Notes: generated from the letters alone by a model not told the origin. DNA of 64,000 bases from Flavobacterium aquidurense (GCA_900107365.1 FNPS01000001.1:434001-498000), one strand, 5' to 3'; numbered from the stretch's first letter, positions 50,879 through 60,249 are shown. Numbers and translations are program-made.

Positions 50879-52003
50879 ATGAAAAAAGTATATCTCGATA
50901 ACGCCTCTACAACTGCTATACGACCTGAAGTTATTCAGGAAATGACGAAAGTTATGGCAGACGATTTTGGTAATCCGTCTTCTACACATAGTTTTGGGCG
51001 AAATGGTAAGACCATTTTGGAACTTTCAAGGAAAAGTATTGCCAGACATTTAAATTGTTCTGCACAGGAAATTATTTTTACTTCTGGTGGTACGGAAGCT
51101 AATAACTGGATACTTCGTTCAGCTGTTGAAGATTTGAAAATTGAACGTATTATTACTTCTAAAATTGAGCATCATGCTGTTTTATATGCTGCTTTGGCTT
51201 TGCAGGCAGATTATAATATTCAGATTGATTACGTCAAAATTAGTTCAGACGGCAGTATTGATCTAACACATTTATCTAATTTATTATCTGAAGAAAAGAA
51301 AACAATAGTTAGCTTAATGCATGTTAATAACGAAACCGGAGCTATTTTAGATTTGGAGAGAGTCGGTGTAATCTGTAAGCAGTATAATACTTTGTTTCAT
51401 TCAGATACTGTGCAATCTGTTGGTAAAACGGAGATTGATTTGCAAAAAATACCAGTTGATTTTATAGTGGCAAGTGCGCATAAATTTCACGGACCAAAAG
51501 GAATTGGTTTTGCTTTTATTCGTAAAAACTCTGGTTTGCAGCCTTTGCTCTTTGGTGGAGAACAGGAAAAAGGCCTGCGCGCGGGAACCGAAGCAGTGCA
51601 TCAGATCGCCGGAATGGCGAAAGCTTTATCTGTCTCTTATGAAAATTTAGATTCAGAAAGAAAATACATTTCCGACTTAAAAGTATATCTGATTGAGCAA
51701 CTGGAAATTCATTTTCCTGGTTTTAGAATCAATGGAAAAAAAGAAGATTTTTACAATATTATAAACATTATTTTGCCATTTTCTTCAGATAAAACTTCGA
51801 TGTTATTATTTAGTCTTGATATGAAAGGAATTGCAGTTTCAAGAGGAAGTGCATGCCAGTCCGGAAGTATAAAACCTTCACATGTTTTAAAAGAAATGCT
51901 TTCGGAGACTGATTTAAAATTACCAAATCTCCGCATTTCTTTTAGTCATTATAATACCAGGGAAGATATTGACTGGTTGATTGAGAGCTTGAAAACTCTT
52001 TAA
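50879..52003 (+). CDS. Cysteine desulfurase (NifS/IscS-like)
   Basis: A 374-aa protein. The start at 50879 gives the canonical MKKVYLDNASTTAIRPEV; 50834 would precede the promoter element. FTSGGTEANNWIL binds the PLP phosphate, HHAVLYAALALQ and HKFHGPKGIGFAFI (PLP lysine) follow, and the persulfide Cys is in SRGSACQSGSIKPSHVL. It transfers sulfur from cysteine to Fe-S or tRNA-thiolation pathways. No isc/suf partner is adjacent. Confidence 0.93.
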   Translation: MKKVYLDNASTTAIRPEVIQEMTKVMADDFGNPSSTHSFGRNGKTILELSRKSIARHLNCSAQEIIFTSGGTEANNWILRSAVEDLKIERIITSKIEHHAVLYAALALQADYNIQIDYVKISSDGSIDLTHLSNLLSEEKKTIVSLMHVNNETGAILDLERVGVICKQYNTLFHSDTVQSVGKTEIDLQKIPVDFIVASAHKFHGPKGIGFAFIRKNSGLQPLLFGGEQEKGLRAGTEAVHQIAGMAKALSVSYENLDSERKYISDLKVYLIEQLEIHFPGFRINGKKEDFYNIINIILPFSSDKTSMLLFSLDMKGIAVSRGSACQSGSIKPSHVLKEMLSETDLKLPNLRISFSHYNTREDIDWLIESLKTL

Positions 52004-52004
52004 A

Positions 52005-52077
52005 AGAGGTTCAAAGGCGCAAAGAAACAAAGGTTCATAGGTTTTTTAATCTAAAATCTATATTCTAAAATCTAAAA
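52005..52077. repeat. Periodic array (CAAA octamers, then TCTAAAA heptamers)
   Basis: GGTTCAAA, GGCGCAAA, GAAACAAA, GGTTCATA run in 8-bp register; then TCTAAAA, TCTATAT, TCTAAAA, TCTAAAA in 7-bp register. It lies between convergent genes. Confidence 0.75.
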
Positions 52078-52638
52078 TTACTTGCGTATTACTTTTACCT
52101 GTGAATCTTTTGTCAGTTTTATAATTGTTGAAGGTTTTCCGGCGACTCTGTCATGGTATAAATTCACTACATAATCAACTCCTTTAATTATTTCCGGATT
52201 AATATCTTTAAAAGCGATAGGAGTGGGTTGCCCCGAAATATTAGCCGAAGTCGAAACCAATGGCTTTTTCATTCGCTCTAGTAATTTAAAACAAAACGGC
52301 TCTTTTACGATACGAATTCCAAGTGAATTATCTGCGGCTATTATATTTGGTGCAACATTTCGCGGTCCATCTAATATTAATGTTGTTGGTTTTTCTGATA
52401 AATCTAAAATCTGCCAGGCAACTTCTGGAATGTCTTTAAAAACATTATACATCATTTTTTCTCCATTCATCAAAACAATCATACTTTGTGTTTCGGCACG
52501 TTGCTTTAATTTATAGATTTTGGCAACAGCTTCCGGGTTTGTTGCGTCGCAGCCAATTCCCCAAACAGTATCAGTGGGATAAAGGATAATTCCACCTTCC
52601 TTGATGACTTCGTATGCTTTTAAAATTTCTTCGTTCAT
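52078..52638 (-). CDS. tsaC: Threonylcarbamoyl-AMP synthase
   Basis: A 186-aa Sua5/YrdC-fold protein. GGIILYPTDTVWGIGCDATN and KIYKLKQRAETQSMIVLMNG form the ATP/threonine site; PLVSTSANISGQPTPIAF is the family signature. It makes threonylcarbamoyl-AMP, the first step of the t6A37 tRNA modification. It is the short form without the Sua5 C-terminal domain. Confidence 0.93.
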   Translation of the reverse strand: MNEEILKAYEVIKEGGIILYPTDTVWGIGCDATNPEAVAKIYKLKQRAETQSMIVLMNGEKMMYNVFKDIPEVAWQILDLSEKPTTLILDGPRNVAPNIIAADNSLGIRIVKEPFCFKLLERMKKPLVSTSANISGQPTPIAFKDINPEIIKGVDYVVNLYHDRVAGKPSTIIKLTKDSQVKVIRK

Positions 52639-52660
52639 TGTAATTGAATATAAATTAGTG

Positions 52661-52668
52661 CAAAAATA
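52661..52668 (-). promoter_or_regulatory. -7 element (TATTTTTG) for tsaC
   Basis: The minus strand reads TATTTTTG 23 bases before the start codon; no -33 partner was identified. Confidence 0.45.
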
Positions 52669-52740
52669 ATCTTTCTGGTTGGTAAATAAACCTAAAGCAG
52701 GTCATTTTTGAAAGCCAATTAATATCAAAAGTGAAGTTTT

Positions 52741-53505
52741 TTATAAATCTATTATTTTATAGGAAGGAACTCCTTTGATTTTGAATTTGTTGTGATACAT
52801 ATATAGGTTGATCAGTCTTTCTGATATAAAACCAAAAATTCGGGCTTGATAATCATCGACGGGAATATTGATTCGAGATTCGAGTTCAAAAAGAATATCA
52901 AATAACCAGGTGTAATAAGCATCAAATTTTTCTTTTGAAGAAATCATCATATTCCCAATATGAAAAGTAATTCCTTCATCCAAAAATTTGACAATACTGT
53001 CTTTATATTCCGGATGTTTTTTTAGAATTATTTGTTTTATCAAATCCCAATCTTCTTTTCTATGATCGTCACAGTAATTTTGGGTTAAGTTTCCATCTTT
53101 AAATATGTAAGGTCGGCAAAGAATAACATCGTATTCTGAAAGAATCGAAGCTACTTTTTTTTCTAATTTTTTAGAAGAAGTATTGTATAATTTGGTTTTT
53201 TTAAAATCGTCTGTTTTTATTTTTTTCTGAGCTGACGGTTTTAAGTTATACCAGTCATTGTAAAAGTTTAAATATCGTCTATAATGGCAAATACCAACAT
53301 AATCGGCATCTTTTACGTTTTTCCAAATCCAGTAAGCTGCGGTTAATTCACAGTAATTACTGTTTTTATCGGCTATATTTTCATGTGTATTATCTCTTAA
53401 AATAGTTGCGGTTATAGCTTGATTTGTTCCTACCTGAATAGGAATCAAAATATCATTAGATAATACAGGATTTTCTTTATGAGTAACTACAAAAATTTTA
53501 ATCAT
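52741..53505 (-). CDS. DUF4422 glycosyltransferase-like protein
   Basis: A 254-aa protein. The family features are IKIFVVTHKENPVLSNDILI, IADKNSNYCELTAAYWIWKN and YVGICHYRRYLNF, plus the later FHIGNMMISSKEKFDAYYTW. DUF4422 proteins occur in capsule and lipopolysaccharide clusters and are thought to transfer sugars, sometimes galactofuranose. Its start overlaps the Glf stop by eight bases, so it is coupled to UDP-galactofuranose supply. Confidence 0.87.
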   Translation of the reverse strand: MIKIFVVTHKENPVLSNDILIPIQVGTNQAITATILRDNTHENIADKNSNYCELTAAYWIWKNVKDADYVGICHYRRYLNFYNDWYNLKPSAQKKIKTDDFKKTKLYNTSSKKLEKKVASILSEYDVILCRPYIFKDGNLTQNYCDDHRKEDWDLIKQIILKKHPEYKDSIVKFLDEGITFHIGNMMISSKEKFDAYYTWLFDILFELESRINIPVDDYQARIFGFISERLINLYMYHNKFKIKGVPSYKIIDL

Positions 53506-54610
53506 TGCTTAATTCTTTTTTAGATCTTGTTAAAGCCATAGCAATTACCTGATGCATGTCGTAATATTTATATTCGGATAATCTTCCTCCAAATATTACA
53601 TTCTTTTCTTTGAGAGATAGTTCTCTATATCCTTCATATAAAGCCTGATTTTTGGCATCATTTATAGGATAAAAAGCTTCGTTTGACGGATTCCATTCTT
53701 GTGGATATTCCTTTGTGATAACCGTTTTGCTTTGTTGACCAAACTCAAAATGTTTATGCTCAATTATTCTTGTAAAATCATAACTAGCATCATTATAGTT
53801 AACGACAGCATTCCCCTGAAAATTGTCTGTGTCTAAAATTTCATTTTCAAAACGAAGCGATCGATATTCTAAAACACCTAATTTATAATCAAAGTATTCG
53901 TCAATTTTTCCAGAGTAAACAATTTTATCTGCAAGAGCATTAAATTTCACTCTGTCAGAAAAATAGTCTGTGTTTGTTACTACTTCAATTCCGTTTAGCA
54001 ATCCTTCAATTAATTTATTGTATCCTCCAATTGGTATTCCCTGATAGGTATCATTAAAATAATTATTATCAAAAGTGAATCGCACGGGAAGTCTTTTTAT
54101 AATAAAAGCAGGTAATTCAGTTGCTTTTCGTCCCCATTGCTTTTCCGTATATTCTTTAATAAAATTGTCGTAAATGTCCTTTCCGACAAGATTCAAAGCT
54201 TGTTCTTCAAGATTTTTCGGGTTTTCAACTCCATAAATAGCCACTTGTTCTTCAATTTTGGCCTTAGCTTCCTGAGGTGTTATTGTGCCCCAAAGCTGAT
54301 AAAAGGTATTCATATTAAAGGGTAAATTGTATAATTTTCCTTTTGACAATGACAACGGTGAATTGATATAATGATTAAATTCTACAAATTGATTGACATA
54401 ATCCCATAAACCTTTATCGTTAGTATGGAAAATGTGCGCGCCATATTTATGAACGTTGATTCCTTCTACATTTTCACAATAGACATTTCCTCCAGTATGT
54501 TCTCTTTTGTCAATAACAAGGCACTTTTTTCCCGCCTTTGTTGCTTCATGAGCGAACACACTTCCGAAGAGCCCGGAGCCGATAATTAAATAGTCATATT
54601 GCTTTTTCAT
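53498..54610 (-). CDS. glf: UDP-galactopyranose mutase
   Basis: A 370-aa flavoprotein. YLIIGSGLFGSVFAHEATKA and DKREHTGGNVYCE bind FAD; HKYGAHIFHTNDKGLWDYVN, FIKEYTEKQWGRKA and FGGRLSEYKYYDMHQVIAMA are active-site regions. It converts UDP-galactopyranose to UDP-galactofuranose for surface glycans. Together with the coupled DUF4422 gene it suggests galactofuranose in the lipopolysaccharide. Confidence 0.95.
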   Translation of the reverse strand: MKKQYDYLIIGSGLFGSVFAHEATKAGKKCLVIDKREHTGGNVYCENVEGINVHKYGAHIFHTNDKGLWDYVNQFVEFNHYINSPLSLSKGKLYNLPFNMNTFYQLWGTITPQEAKAKIEEQVAIYGVENPKNLEEQALNLVGKDIYDNFIKEYTEKQWGRKATELPAFIIKRLPVRFTFDNNYFNDTYQGIPIGGYNKLIEGLLNGIEVVTNTDYFSDRVKFNALADKIVYSGKIDEYFDYKLGVLEYRSLRFENEILDTDNFQGNAVVNYNDASYDFTRIIEHKHFEFGQQSKTVITKEYPQEWNPSNEAFYPINDAKNQALYEGYRELSLKEKNVIFGGRLSEYKYYDMHQVIAMALTRSKKELSND

Positions 54611-54664
54611 GGGGTAAAAATAGATATTAATTACTAAATTGCAACAAAATTTATATAAGCTTCA

Positions 54665-55531
54665 ATGAAAGGAAAAATACAAGTTGGTTATCTTGTTTCA
54701 TATGATTATGAATTGTTAAAAAATGCATTACCAACAACTTATAAAGATGCTGATACCATTTTCCTGGCTATTGATATCAATAGGAATACCTGGAACGGCG
54801 GCTCATTTACTATTGACGACTCTTTTTTTGAGTGGTTAAATGCTTTTGATGTCGATAAAAAAGTGGTCATTTATGAAGATGATTTTTACGTTCCGTCATT
54901 GACTACAATGGAATGTGAAATCAGAGAGCGTAAAATGCTTTCTGAAAAAATGGGAATCGGAAACTGGCTCATTCAAATTGATTGTGATGAATATTTCGTC
55001 GACTTTAAAAAATTTGTTTCAGATTTAAGAAAATATGATTCTTATTTAGAAAGCCCACTTAAAAAGACCATTCAGGTTGCAGCATATTGGATTATTTTAT
55101 ATAAATATACTCCAAATGGAATTTTATATGTCGACAAACCTGCGAAAGCGATTTTTGCTACAAATAACCCTGAATATATTGTAGGGCGAAGAGTTAAAGG
55201 ACAAGTGATTTATACCAATAATATAGTTCTGCATGAATCACTTTCACGATCAGAAGAAGAACTACGTTTTAAGTTTGAAAATTGGGGACATAATAAAGAA
55301 ACCAATAAAGAGTTCTTAAACAAATGGATTGCAATAAATGAAAACAACTATAAAGAATATAAAGATTTATATTATATAGAACCAGAACGTTGGAAGAAAC
55401 TGGGTTATTTTCCAACTAAGGATATGACGGCGATTAAAAATATCGTAGAAAAATCCAGAAGGTTAAATATGTCAGAAGCTAAATTGGCTTATAAAAACTC
55501 TGAACAATGGTTTAAGTTTTTGCTAAAGTAA
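54665..55531 (+). CDS. Glycosyltransferase-like protein (GT2-like, unusual)
   Basis: A 288-aa protein. The N-terminus (IQVGYLVSYDYELLKNALPT, then DADTIFLAIDINRNTWNGGS) and IGNWLIQIDCDEYFVDFKKF (D.DE, a likely DXD-type metal site) resemble a glycosyltransferase A fold. A late HESLSRSEEELRFKFENWGH motif matches GT2 relatives of the WaaE kind. It lies divergent from glf inside the glycan cluster. The sugar is unknown. Confidence 0.7.
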   Translation: MKGKIQVGYLVSYDYELLKNALPTTYKDADTIFLAIDINRNTWNGGSFTIDDSFFEWLNAFDVDKKVVIYEDDFYVPSLTTMECEIRERKMLSEKMGIGNWLIQIDCDEYFVDFKKFVSDLRKYDSYLESPLKKTIQVAAYWIILYKYTPNGILYVDKPAKAIFATNNPEYIVGRRVKGQVIYTNNIVLHESLSRSEEELRFKFENWGHNKETNKEFLNKWIAINENNYKEYKDLYYIEPERWKKLGYFPTKDMTAIKNIVEKSRRLNMSEAKLAYKNSEQWFKFLLK

Positions 55532-55573
55532 AATAGTTGCATTTTATACAAAAGATTCATTAAAATTAAAAAA

Positions 55574-56347
55574 TTGAAAAAAAACATCATTTTTAATACG
55601 TCATTTATCGCTGATCACAAGGAGTTACTTACAGCAATTGAAAACTTTGATTCAAGCGGAACTCTTTTTGGGAATGGCGATCGCAATCAAATTAAACTTT
55701 TTGAAATCGACGGAAAAACGGTCAATATTAAGTCTTTTAAAGTGCCGCATTTTATCAATAAAATTGCCTACAAATACTTTAGAAAATCAAAAGCGAGACG
55801 TTCTTATGAATATGCAAATGCATTGTTGAAAGCCGGAATTGGTACACCAGCTCCGATTGCTTTTTCTGAATCTTTTTCTTTTGTTGGATTAGGAAAAAGT
55901 TATTATGCCAGCGAGCACCTTACTTGTGATTTAACTTATAGAGAATTGGTTGAAGTTCCGGATTATCCGGATCACGAGAGGATTTTAAGACAGTTTAGTA
56001 AATTTACTTTTGACTTACACGAAAAAGGAATTGAGTTTCTGGATCATTCTCCTGGAAATACGTTGATTAGAAAAATATCTGAAAATCAATATGAATTCTT
56101 TTTGGTTGATTTGAACAGAATGAATTTTCATGAAAGCATGGATTTTGAGCAACGCATGAATAATTTTAGCCGTCTGACGCCTTACAAAGCAATGACTGAT
56201 GTAATGAGCAACGAATATTCAAAATTTTACAAGGAAAAAACAGAAGCTGAAATTGCCACAAAAATGTGGCAGGTAACCTCTCAATTTCAAGAAGAATTTT
56301 TCAGAAAGAAAAGATTAAAAAAGAAACTTAAGTTCTGGAAATCTTAA
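55574..56347 (+). CDS. Kdo/lipopolysaccharide kinase-like protein (InaA/KdkA type)
   Basis: A 257-aa kinase-like protein. The start is TTG at 55574 (reads MKKNIIFNTSFIADHK); no ATG lies upstream in frame. Key motifs are the VNIKSFKVPHF lysine, the catalytic loop HEKGIEFLDHSPGNTLIR and the metal motif FFLVDLNRMNF. It probably phosphorylates Kdo or heptose of the lipopolysaccharide core; many Bacteroidota have a phosphorylated single Kdo. It lies 42 bases after the glycosyltransferase-like gene. Confidence 0.82.
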   Translation: MKKNIIFNTSFIADHKELLTAIENFDSSGTLFGNGDRNQIKLFEIDGKTVNIKSFKVPHFINKIAYKYFRKSKARRSYEYANALLKAGIGTPAPIAFSESFSFVGLGKSYYASEHLTCDLTYRELVEVPDYPDHERILRQFSKFTFDLHEKGIEFLDHSPGNTLIRKISENQYEFFLVDLNRMNFHESMDFEQRMNNFSRLTPYKAMTDVMSNEYSKFYKEKTEAEIATKMWQVTSQFQEEFFRKKRLKKKLKFWKS

Positions 56348-57114
56348 TTTTTTGATCTGATTTTTTTGAGTTCCTGAAAACGCACCGCAACACTTAAGGC
56401 GTTTAAATAGCAAATAACAAATCCTTTTTTGCCATCTAAAATGCCAAGTCTAAGCAAATATTGATTTAAGAACTGGTAGCCAGGGCGAATGTAAAAATGA
56501 AAAAAGTTTGGGCGCGTATTTTTTAATAATTCTTCCTGCGCTTTTAATTTTCCATACAAAATCATTTTTTGCTTGTAATCTTCATAAGTCGAGTACGAAT
56601 GATGTATAAGCCTGTTTTTCAATTTTCCGATTTTTCCGGAAACAACTAATTTTTCATGAACAATTTTCCTAATGTTATAATGAGCATTTTCTTTCTTAAA
56701 AAGACGGATAATTTTGTCTGTCTGCCATCCGCTAAAACGTAATTTTTGGTTTTCAAACATAAAACTACGACGCATATAATATGCCGAAGCAGCATTTCTT
56801 TGATGGATAATGATGCTAATTTCTTGTTGCAATTCTGGTGTTAATCTTTCATCGGCATCGATAAAAAGAATCCATGAGTTTGAAGCTAAACTCAAGGCAT
56901 AATTACGTTGGGAAGCAAAATTGTCAAAAGAGCGTTGTGCTACTTTTACATTTTGGTATGAAGAAGCTATTTTGAAAGTTTTGTCCAGACTAAAAGAATC
57001 AATCACAATAATTTCATCGGCGAAAGCCAAATCAGCGAGAACTTTTTTTATATTTTGTTCTTCATTATAAGTAATAACCAACGCGGTTAAAAGTTGTTTC
57101 TCCTGTAAAATCAT
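56344..57114 (-). CDS. GT2 glycosyltransferase (WaaE/KdtX-like)
   Basis: A 256-aa protein. TALVITYNEEQNIKKVLADL, DEIIVIDSFSLDKTFKIASS, FASQRNYALSLASNSWILFI then DADERLTPEL give the nucleotide and DXD motifs. HEKLVVSGKIGKLKNRLIHH is the family's acceptor-side His motif. It probably adds glucose or a similar sugar to the lipopolysaccharide core. It overlaps the adjacent GT9 gene by four bases. Confidence 0.9.
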   Translation of the reverse strand: MILQEKQLLTALVITYNEEQNIKKVLADLAFADEIIVIDSFSLDKTFKIASSYQNVKVAQRSFDNFASQRNYALSLASNSWILFIDADERLTPELQQEISIIIHQRNAASAYYMRRSFMFENQKLRFSGWQTDKIIRLFKKENAHYNIRKIVHEKLVVSGKIGKLKNRLIHHSYSTYEDYKQKMILYGKLKAQEELLKNTRPNFFHFYIRPGYQFLNQYLLRLGILDGKKGFVICYLNALSVAVRFQELKKIRSKN

Positions 57115-58187
57115 TTGGCAATCGTGGTGAGATTTTGTGCTAAAAATAAACTGATTTTATCTTTAAAATATTCAGGCTTAAATTCTTCGTACAAAGCTAA
57201 AGACTCTTTTTTTAGTTTCTTTTCTGTTTTATTTTCGATTAAATCAGGGCGATAATCTTTTAAATGTACCGAAAGATGATGAATTCCGTCTTCGAAAGTG
57301 GCCCAAATTTTCTTTTCGATCCAGGGCGAAAATATAATAAACGAAGGTTTATTTAATGCTTTTGCCATATTGATTGCACCGCCATCGTTTCCAATAATCA
57401 AATCACATTGATTGACTAAACCAATAAAAGAACGTAAATCACCTCCCAGTAAATCAAAGTAAATCTTTTTTTGAGTAGACGGTTTGCAGGCGTTAAAAAC
57501 GGTTTTGGCTTCCGCAATTTGTTTTGGAAAATAATTAAAAAGGATATTTACATCTCCATTATCGGCAACATAATCTACTACTTTAGCCATAAATCCTAAG
57601 GGATATGTTTTTAATTTCTCACTTCCTAAAAGACTAATCATAACGGTTTTTCGATCCTTTTGAACGTTATGTTTTTCAAAAAGAGCGATAGCGTCCTGAT
57701 TTTCTTTTTCAGAAACATATAATTTAGGAATCGGGTCTATTGGTGTTTTTAAAGCAAGAGGTTCTAATAAAGAAAGACGTCTTTCGATAGCCAAACCTAA
57801 ATTGGTCTTCGGGAAAGGTTCAAACGGAACATTATCTGTATATAAAAAGTTTCTTCCGGGTTTTTTATAGGATATTTTTCGTTTAGCATTACTCATAAAA
57901 ACCAGGATCCAACTTTCGAGTTTAGAATAAGCATCAATTAAGAGATCATATTTTTCGTTTCTTAACTGGACGCCTAGATTCAGCAATTCGATTTTGTTTT
58001 TGCGATGTTTTTCTTCAAACAATATGATATTATCAATACTGGAATTACCTTCCAAAACCGAAGTTGTCGAATTACTAACTAAATAATCGATTTGAGCCGC
58101 CGGATAAGCAGCGCGCAAATTTTCGCAGATTATGCTACTTACTAAAACGTCGCCAATCATCTTTTTTTGAATAACAAGTATCTTCAT
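57111..58187 (-). CDS. GT9 glycosyltransferase (heptosyltransferase family), copy 1
   Basis: A 358-aa GT-B protein. MKILVIQKKMIGDVLVSSII is the GT9 N-terminus; VMISLLGSEKLKTYPLGFMA and LIGNDGGAINMAKALNKPSF carry the nucleotide-sugar site. It probably adds a heptose-like sugar to the core. It is a paralogue of the next upstream gene and overlaps the GT2 gene, so the two act in one transcript. Confidence 0.92.
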   Translation of the reverse strand: MKILVIQKKMIGDVLVSSIICENLRAAYPAAQIDYLVSNSTTSVLEGNSSIDNIILFEEKHRKNKIELLNLGVQLRNEKYDLLIDAYSKLESWILVFMSNAKRKISYKKPGRNFLYTDNVPFEPFPKTNLGLAIERRLSLLEPLALKTPIDPIPKLYVSEKENQDAIALFEKHNVQKDRKTVMISLLGSEKLKTYPLGFMAKVVDYVADNGDVNILFNYFPKQIAEAKTVFNACKPSTQKKIYFDLLGGDLRSFIGLVNQCDLIIGNDGGAINMAKALNKPSFIIFSPWIEKKIWATFEDGIHHLSVHLKDYRPDLIENKTEKKLKKESLALYEEFKPEYFKDKISLFLAQNLTTIAK

Positions 58188-58358
58188 ACCTGATTAGATA
58201 ATGAAAATTGGATAAGGTTTAATGACTAATCTAAAAATTTATCAAATGTATTGTCGATTAGTGTAGAAAGAACAATTGATTTTTTTTCCGCAGTAAAAGC
58301 GTACAAAATTAGCCGTCAGTTTTAGTGTCTTTATTTAGTTGAAAAGAATACAATTTTG

Positions 58359-59420
58359 TTATAGATGTTGGTCTACAAAAAATAGAATTTGATCTCTAAA
58401 TAAATCAGGAGTGAACTCGTTGTATAAAGTAGCTGAATTTGATTTTATTTCTTTGCTCGGTAAGTTGTCGATTAATTCAGGTTTGTAATCATTTAAATGT
58501 ACAGAAATATTTTTTACACCATCCTCAAAAGTTGCCCAATCATTTTTTTCGACATGCGCAGAAAAAATGGTAAACGAAGGTTTATTGAGAGCCTTTGCCA
58601 TATTTATAGCACCTCCGTCATTTCCGATAATAACATCACAAAGCTCCATAATAGCAATAAAAGAGCGTAAGTCGTTAGCTAATAAGTCAAAATGTATTTT
58701 TTCCTGCGTTTTTTCAGAGCATAAATTATATACTATTTTGGCATCTTCAATTTGACTTGGAAAGTAGTTAAATAGTATTGTAACATCTTTATGATTACTT
58801 ATATATTCTACAACTTCAGCCATATATTTTAGCGGATATGTTTTTGATTTCTCGCTTCCTAAAAGGCTAAACATGACAATTTTCTTATCCTTATTTATCT
58901 TATTTTGGGCAAATAAAGCTAAAGCATCCTGATTGTCTTTTGGGGCAACATATAATTTAGGATAAGGATTAATTTTATCGAGCTTTAGGGGCTCTAATAA
59001 TAATAGTCTGTTATCTATAGCCTGACCATATACTGATATCTTATCTTTTGATAATCTTGTAATATTATGATTGTAAAACAAGGAAGAATACCATTTATAA
59101 TACGATATTTTTGTATTTGCTCCTGAAAATAACGTTATCAAATTAGTTTCTAATTTACCATACGCGTCTATTAAAACATCATATTTTTTAGCCTTAATTT
59201 CAAAAATAAATTTGAACAATGATAAATATGATTTTCTTATTTCAGTTGGCAGTACTATTACAGAGTCGATATTTGGATTACCTAATAAAACATCGGTGCA
59301 ATTAGGATAACACATAAAGTCTATAGTGGCGTTTGGGTTTGTCATTTTTATGCTGTTGCAAAGGATAGAACTTAGCAAGACATCTCCAATTCTTTTTTGC
59401 TGTATAATTAATATTTTCAT
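58359..59420 (-). CDS. GT9 glycosyltransferase (heptosyltransferase family), copy 2
   Basis: A 353-aa paralogue of the preceding GT9 (MKILIIQQKRIGDVLLSSIL, VMFSLLGSEKSKTYPLKYMA, VIIGNDGGAINMAKALNKPS). The C-terminal half is closest between the two; the acceptor half differs. This suggests tandem duplication with change of acceptor or position in the core. A 171-base AT-rich gap separates the copies, possibly with a promoter for copy 1. Confidence 0.92.
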   Translation of the reverse strand: MKILIIQQKRIGDVLLSSILCNSIKMTNPNATIDFMCYPNCTDVLLGNPNIDSVIVLPTEIRKSYLSLFKFIFEIKAKKYDVLIDAYGKLETNLITLFSGANTKISYYKWYSSLFYNHNITRLSKDKISVYGQAIDNRLLLLEPLKLDKINPYPKLYVAPKDNQDALALFAQNKINKDKKIVMFSLLGSEKSKTYPLKYMAEVVEYISNHKDVTILFNYFPSQIEDAKIVYNLCSEKTQEKIHFDLLANDLRSFIAIMELCDVIIGNDGGAINMAKALNKPSFTIFSAHVEKNDWATFEDGVKNISVHLNDYKPELIDNLPSKEIKSNSATLYNEFTPDLFRDQILFFVDQHL

Positions 59421-59487
59421 TTTAAAATTGAATTTGTGGACTTAAAAATTTCGTTCCTATTTTGAATTTTCAACAAAACAGGATGAA

Positions 59488-60237
59488 TTACTCCATATTA
59501 CGGTATAATAGCCATAAAATAAAATAACGTTTTAAAACTGAAAAAGCGCATATGTAAGCTAGAATAAATCCTTCTCGTCCATTTAAAAAGCCTAATTTTA
59601 GAAAAAATTGATCTATAAAAATAAAAAATGGTTTGAAGAAAAAATGATAGATATTTGGTTTTTTATTTTTTTGAAATAAAACTAAGGCTTCTTCTTTTCT
59701 AATTATATTTAGCCTGCTGTTAAAGTCTTCGAAGTTTTTATAAGAAAAAGAAGTTATCTTATTTTTAAAGACTTTTGGCCTGTTAAATCGTTCGCCATTA
59801 AATCCCTCAGAATAAGAATGTCTTGTTTTGTCAAGAAGTAAAAGTTTTTTTTTATTTAAAAACACGCCATATTTTATTGTTTTTCCGAAGAAAAATAAAG
59901 TTTGTCCGGCAAAATAACATTCGGCAGACTTTGGCTTGGAAATTTCTGCAGTTATTTCATTTATAAGGTCTTCAGAAAAATGATCTGTAGACTTCACTAC
60001 TAATATCCAGTTATTTTTTGCAGTTTCAATGGTTGATTTTAAGATATCGGCCTTATTGCTATCTTTTTGATGAATGATGGTTACACCTAATTCTTCGGCA
60101 ATTTCAACAGTCTTATCTGTGCTGTTATTATCTATCAAAATGACTTCATCAACAAATGATAAATTGTCAATGTGTTTTTTTATATAGATATCATCGTTAT
60201 AGGAAAGTGAGATAACACTTATATTTTTAGCGGACAC
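59488..60237 (-). CDS. GT2-like protein that lacks the usual DXD and QRN motifs
   Basis: A 249-aa protein. The overall frame matches the WaaE-like GT2 neighbours: ISVISLSYNDDIYIKKHIDN, DEVILIDNNSTDKTVEIAEE, and the C-terminal NIYHFFFKPFFIFIDQFFLK with FLNGREGFILAYICAF. Where those have FLDADERVS, this has VVKSTDHFS, and the QRN motif reads ADILKST. The metal-binding Asp pair is therefore missing. It may be inactive, a regulatory partner, or a transferase with an altered site. Confidence 0.78.
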   Translation of the reverse strand: MSAKNISVISLSYNDDIYIKKHIDNLSFVDEVILIDNNSTDKTVEIAEELGVTIIHQKDSNKADILKSTIETAKNNWILVVKSTDHFSEDLINEITAEISKPKSAECYFAGQTLFFFGKTIKYGVFLNKKKLLLLDKTRHSYSEGFNGERFNRPKVFKNKITSFSYKNFEDFNSRLNIIRKEEALVLFQKNKKPNIYHFFFKPFFIFIDQFFLKLGFLNGREGFILAYICAFSVLKRYFILWLLYRNME

Positions 60238-60249
60238 GATTTCTTATTT

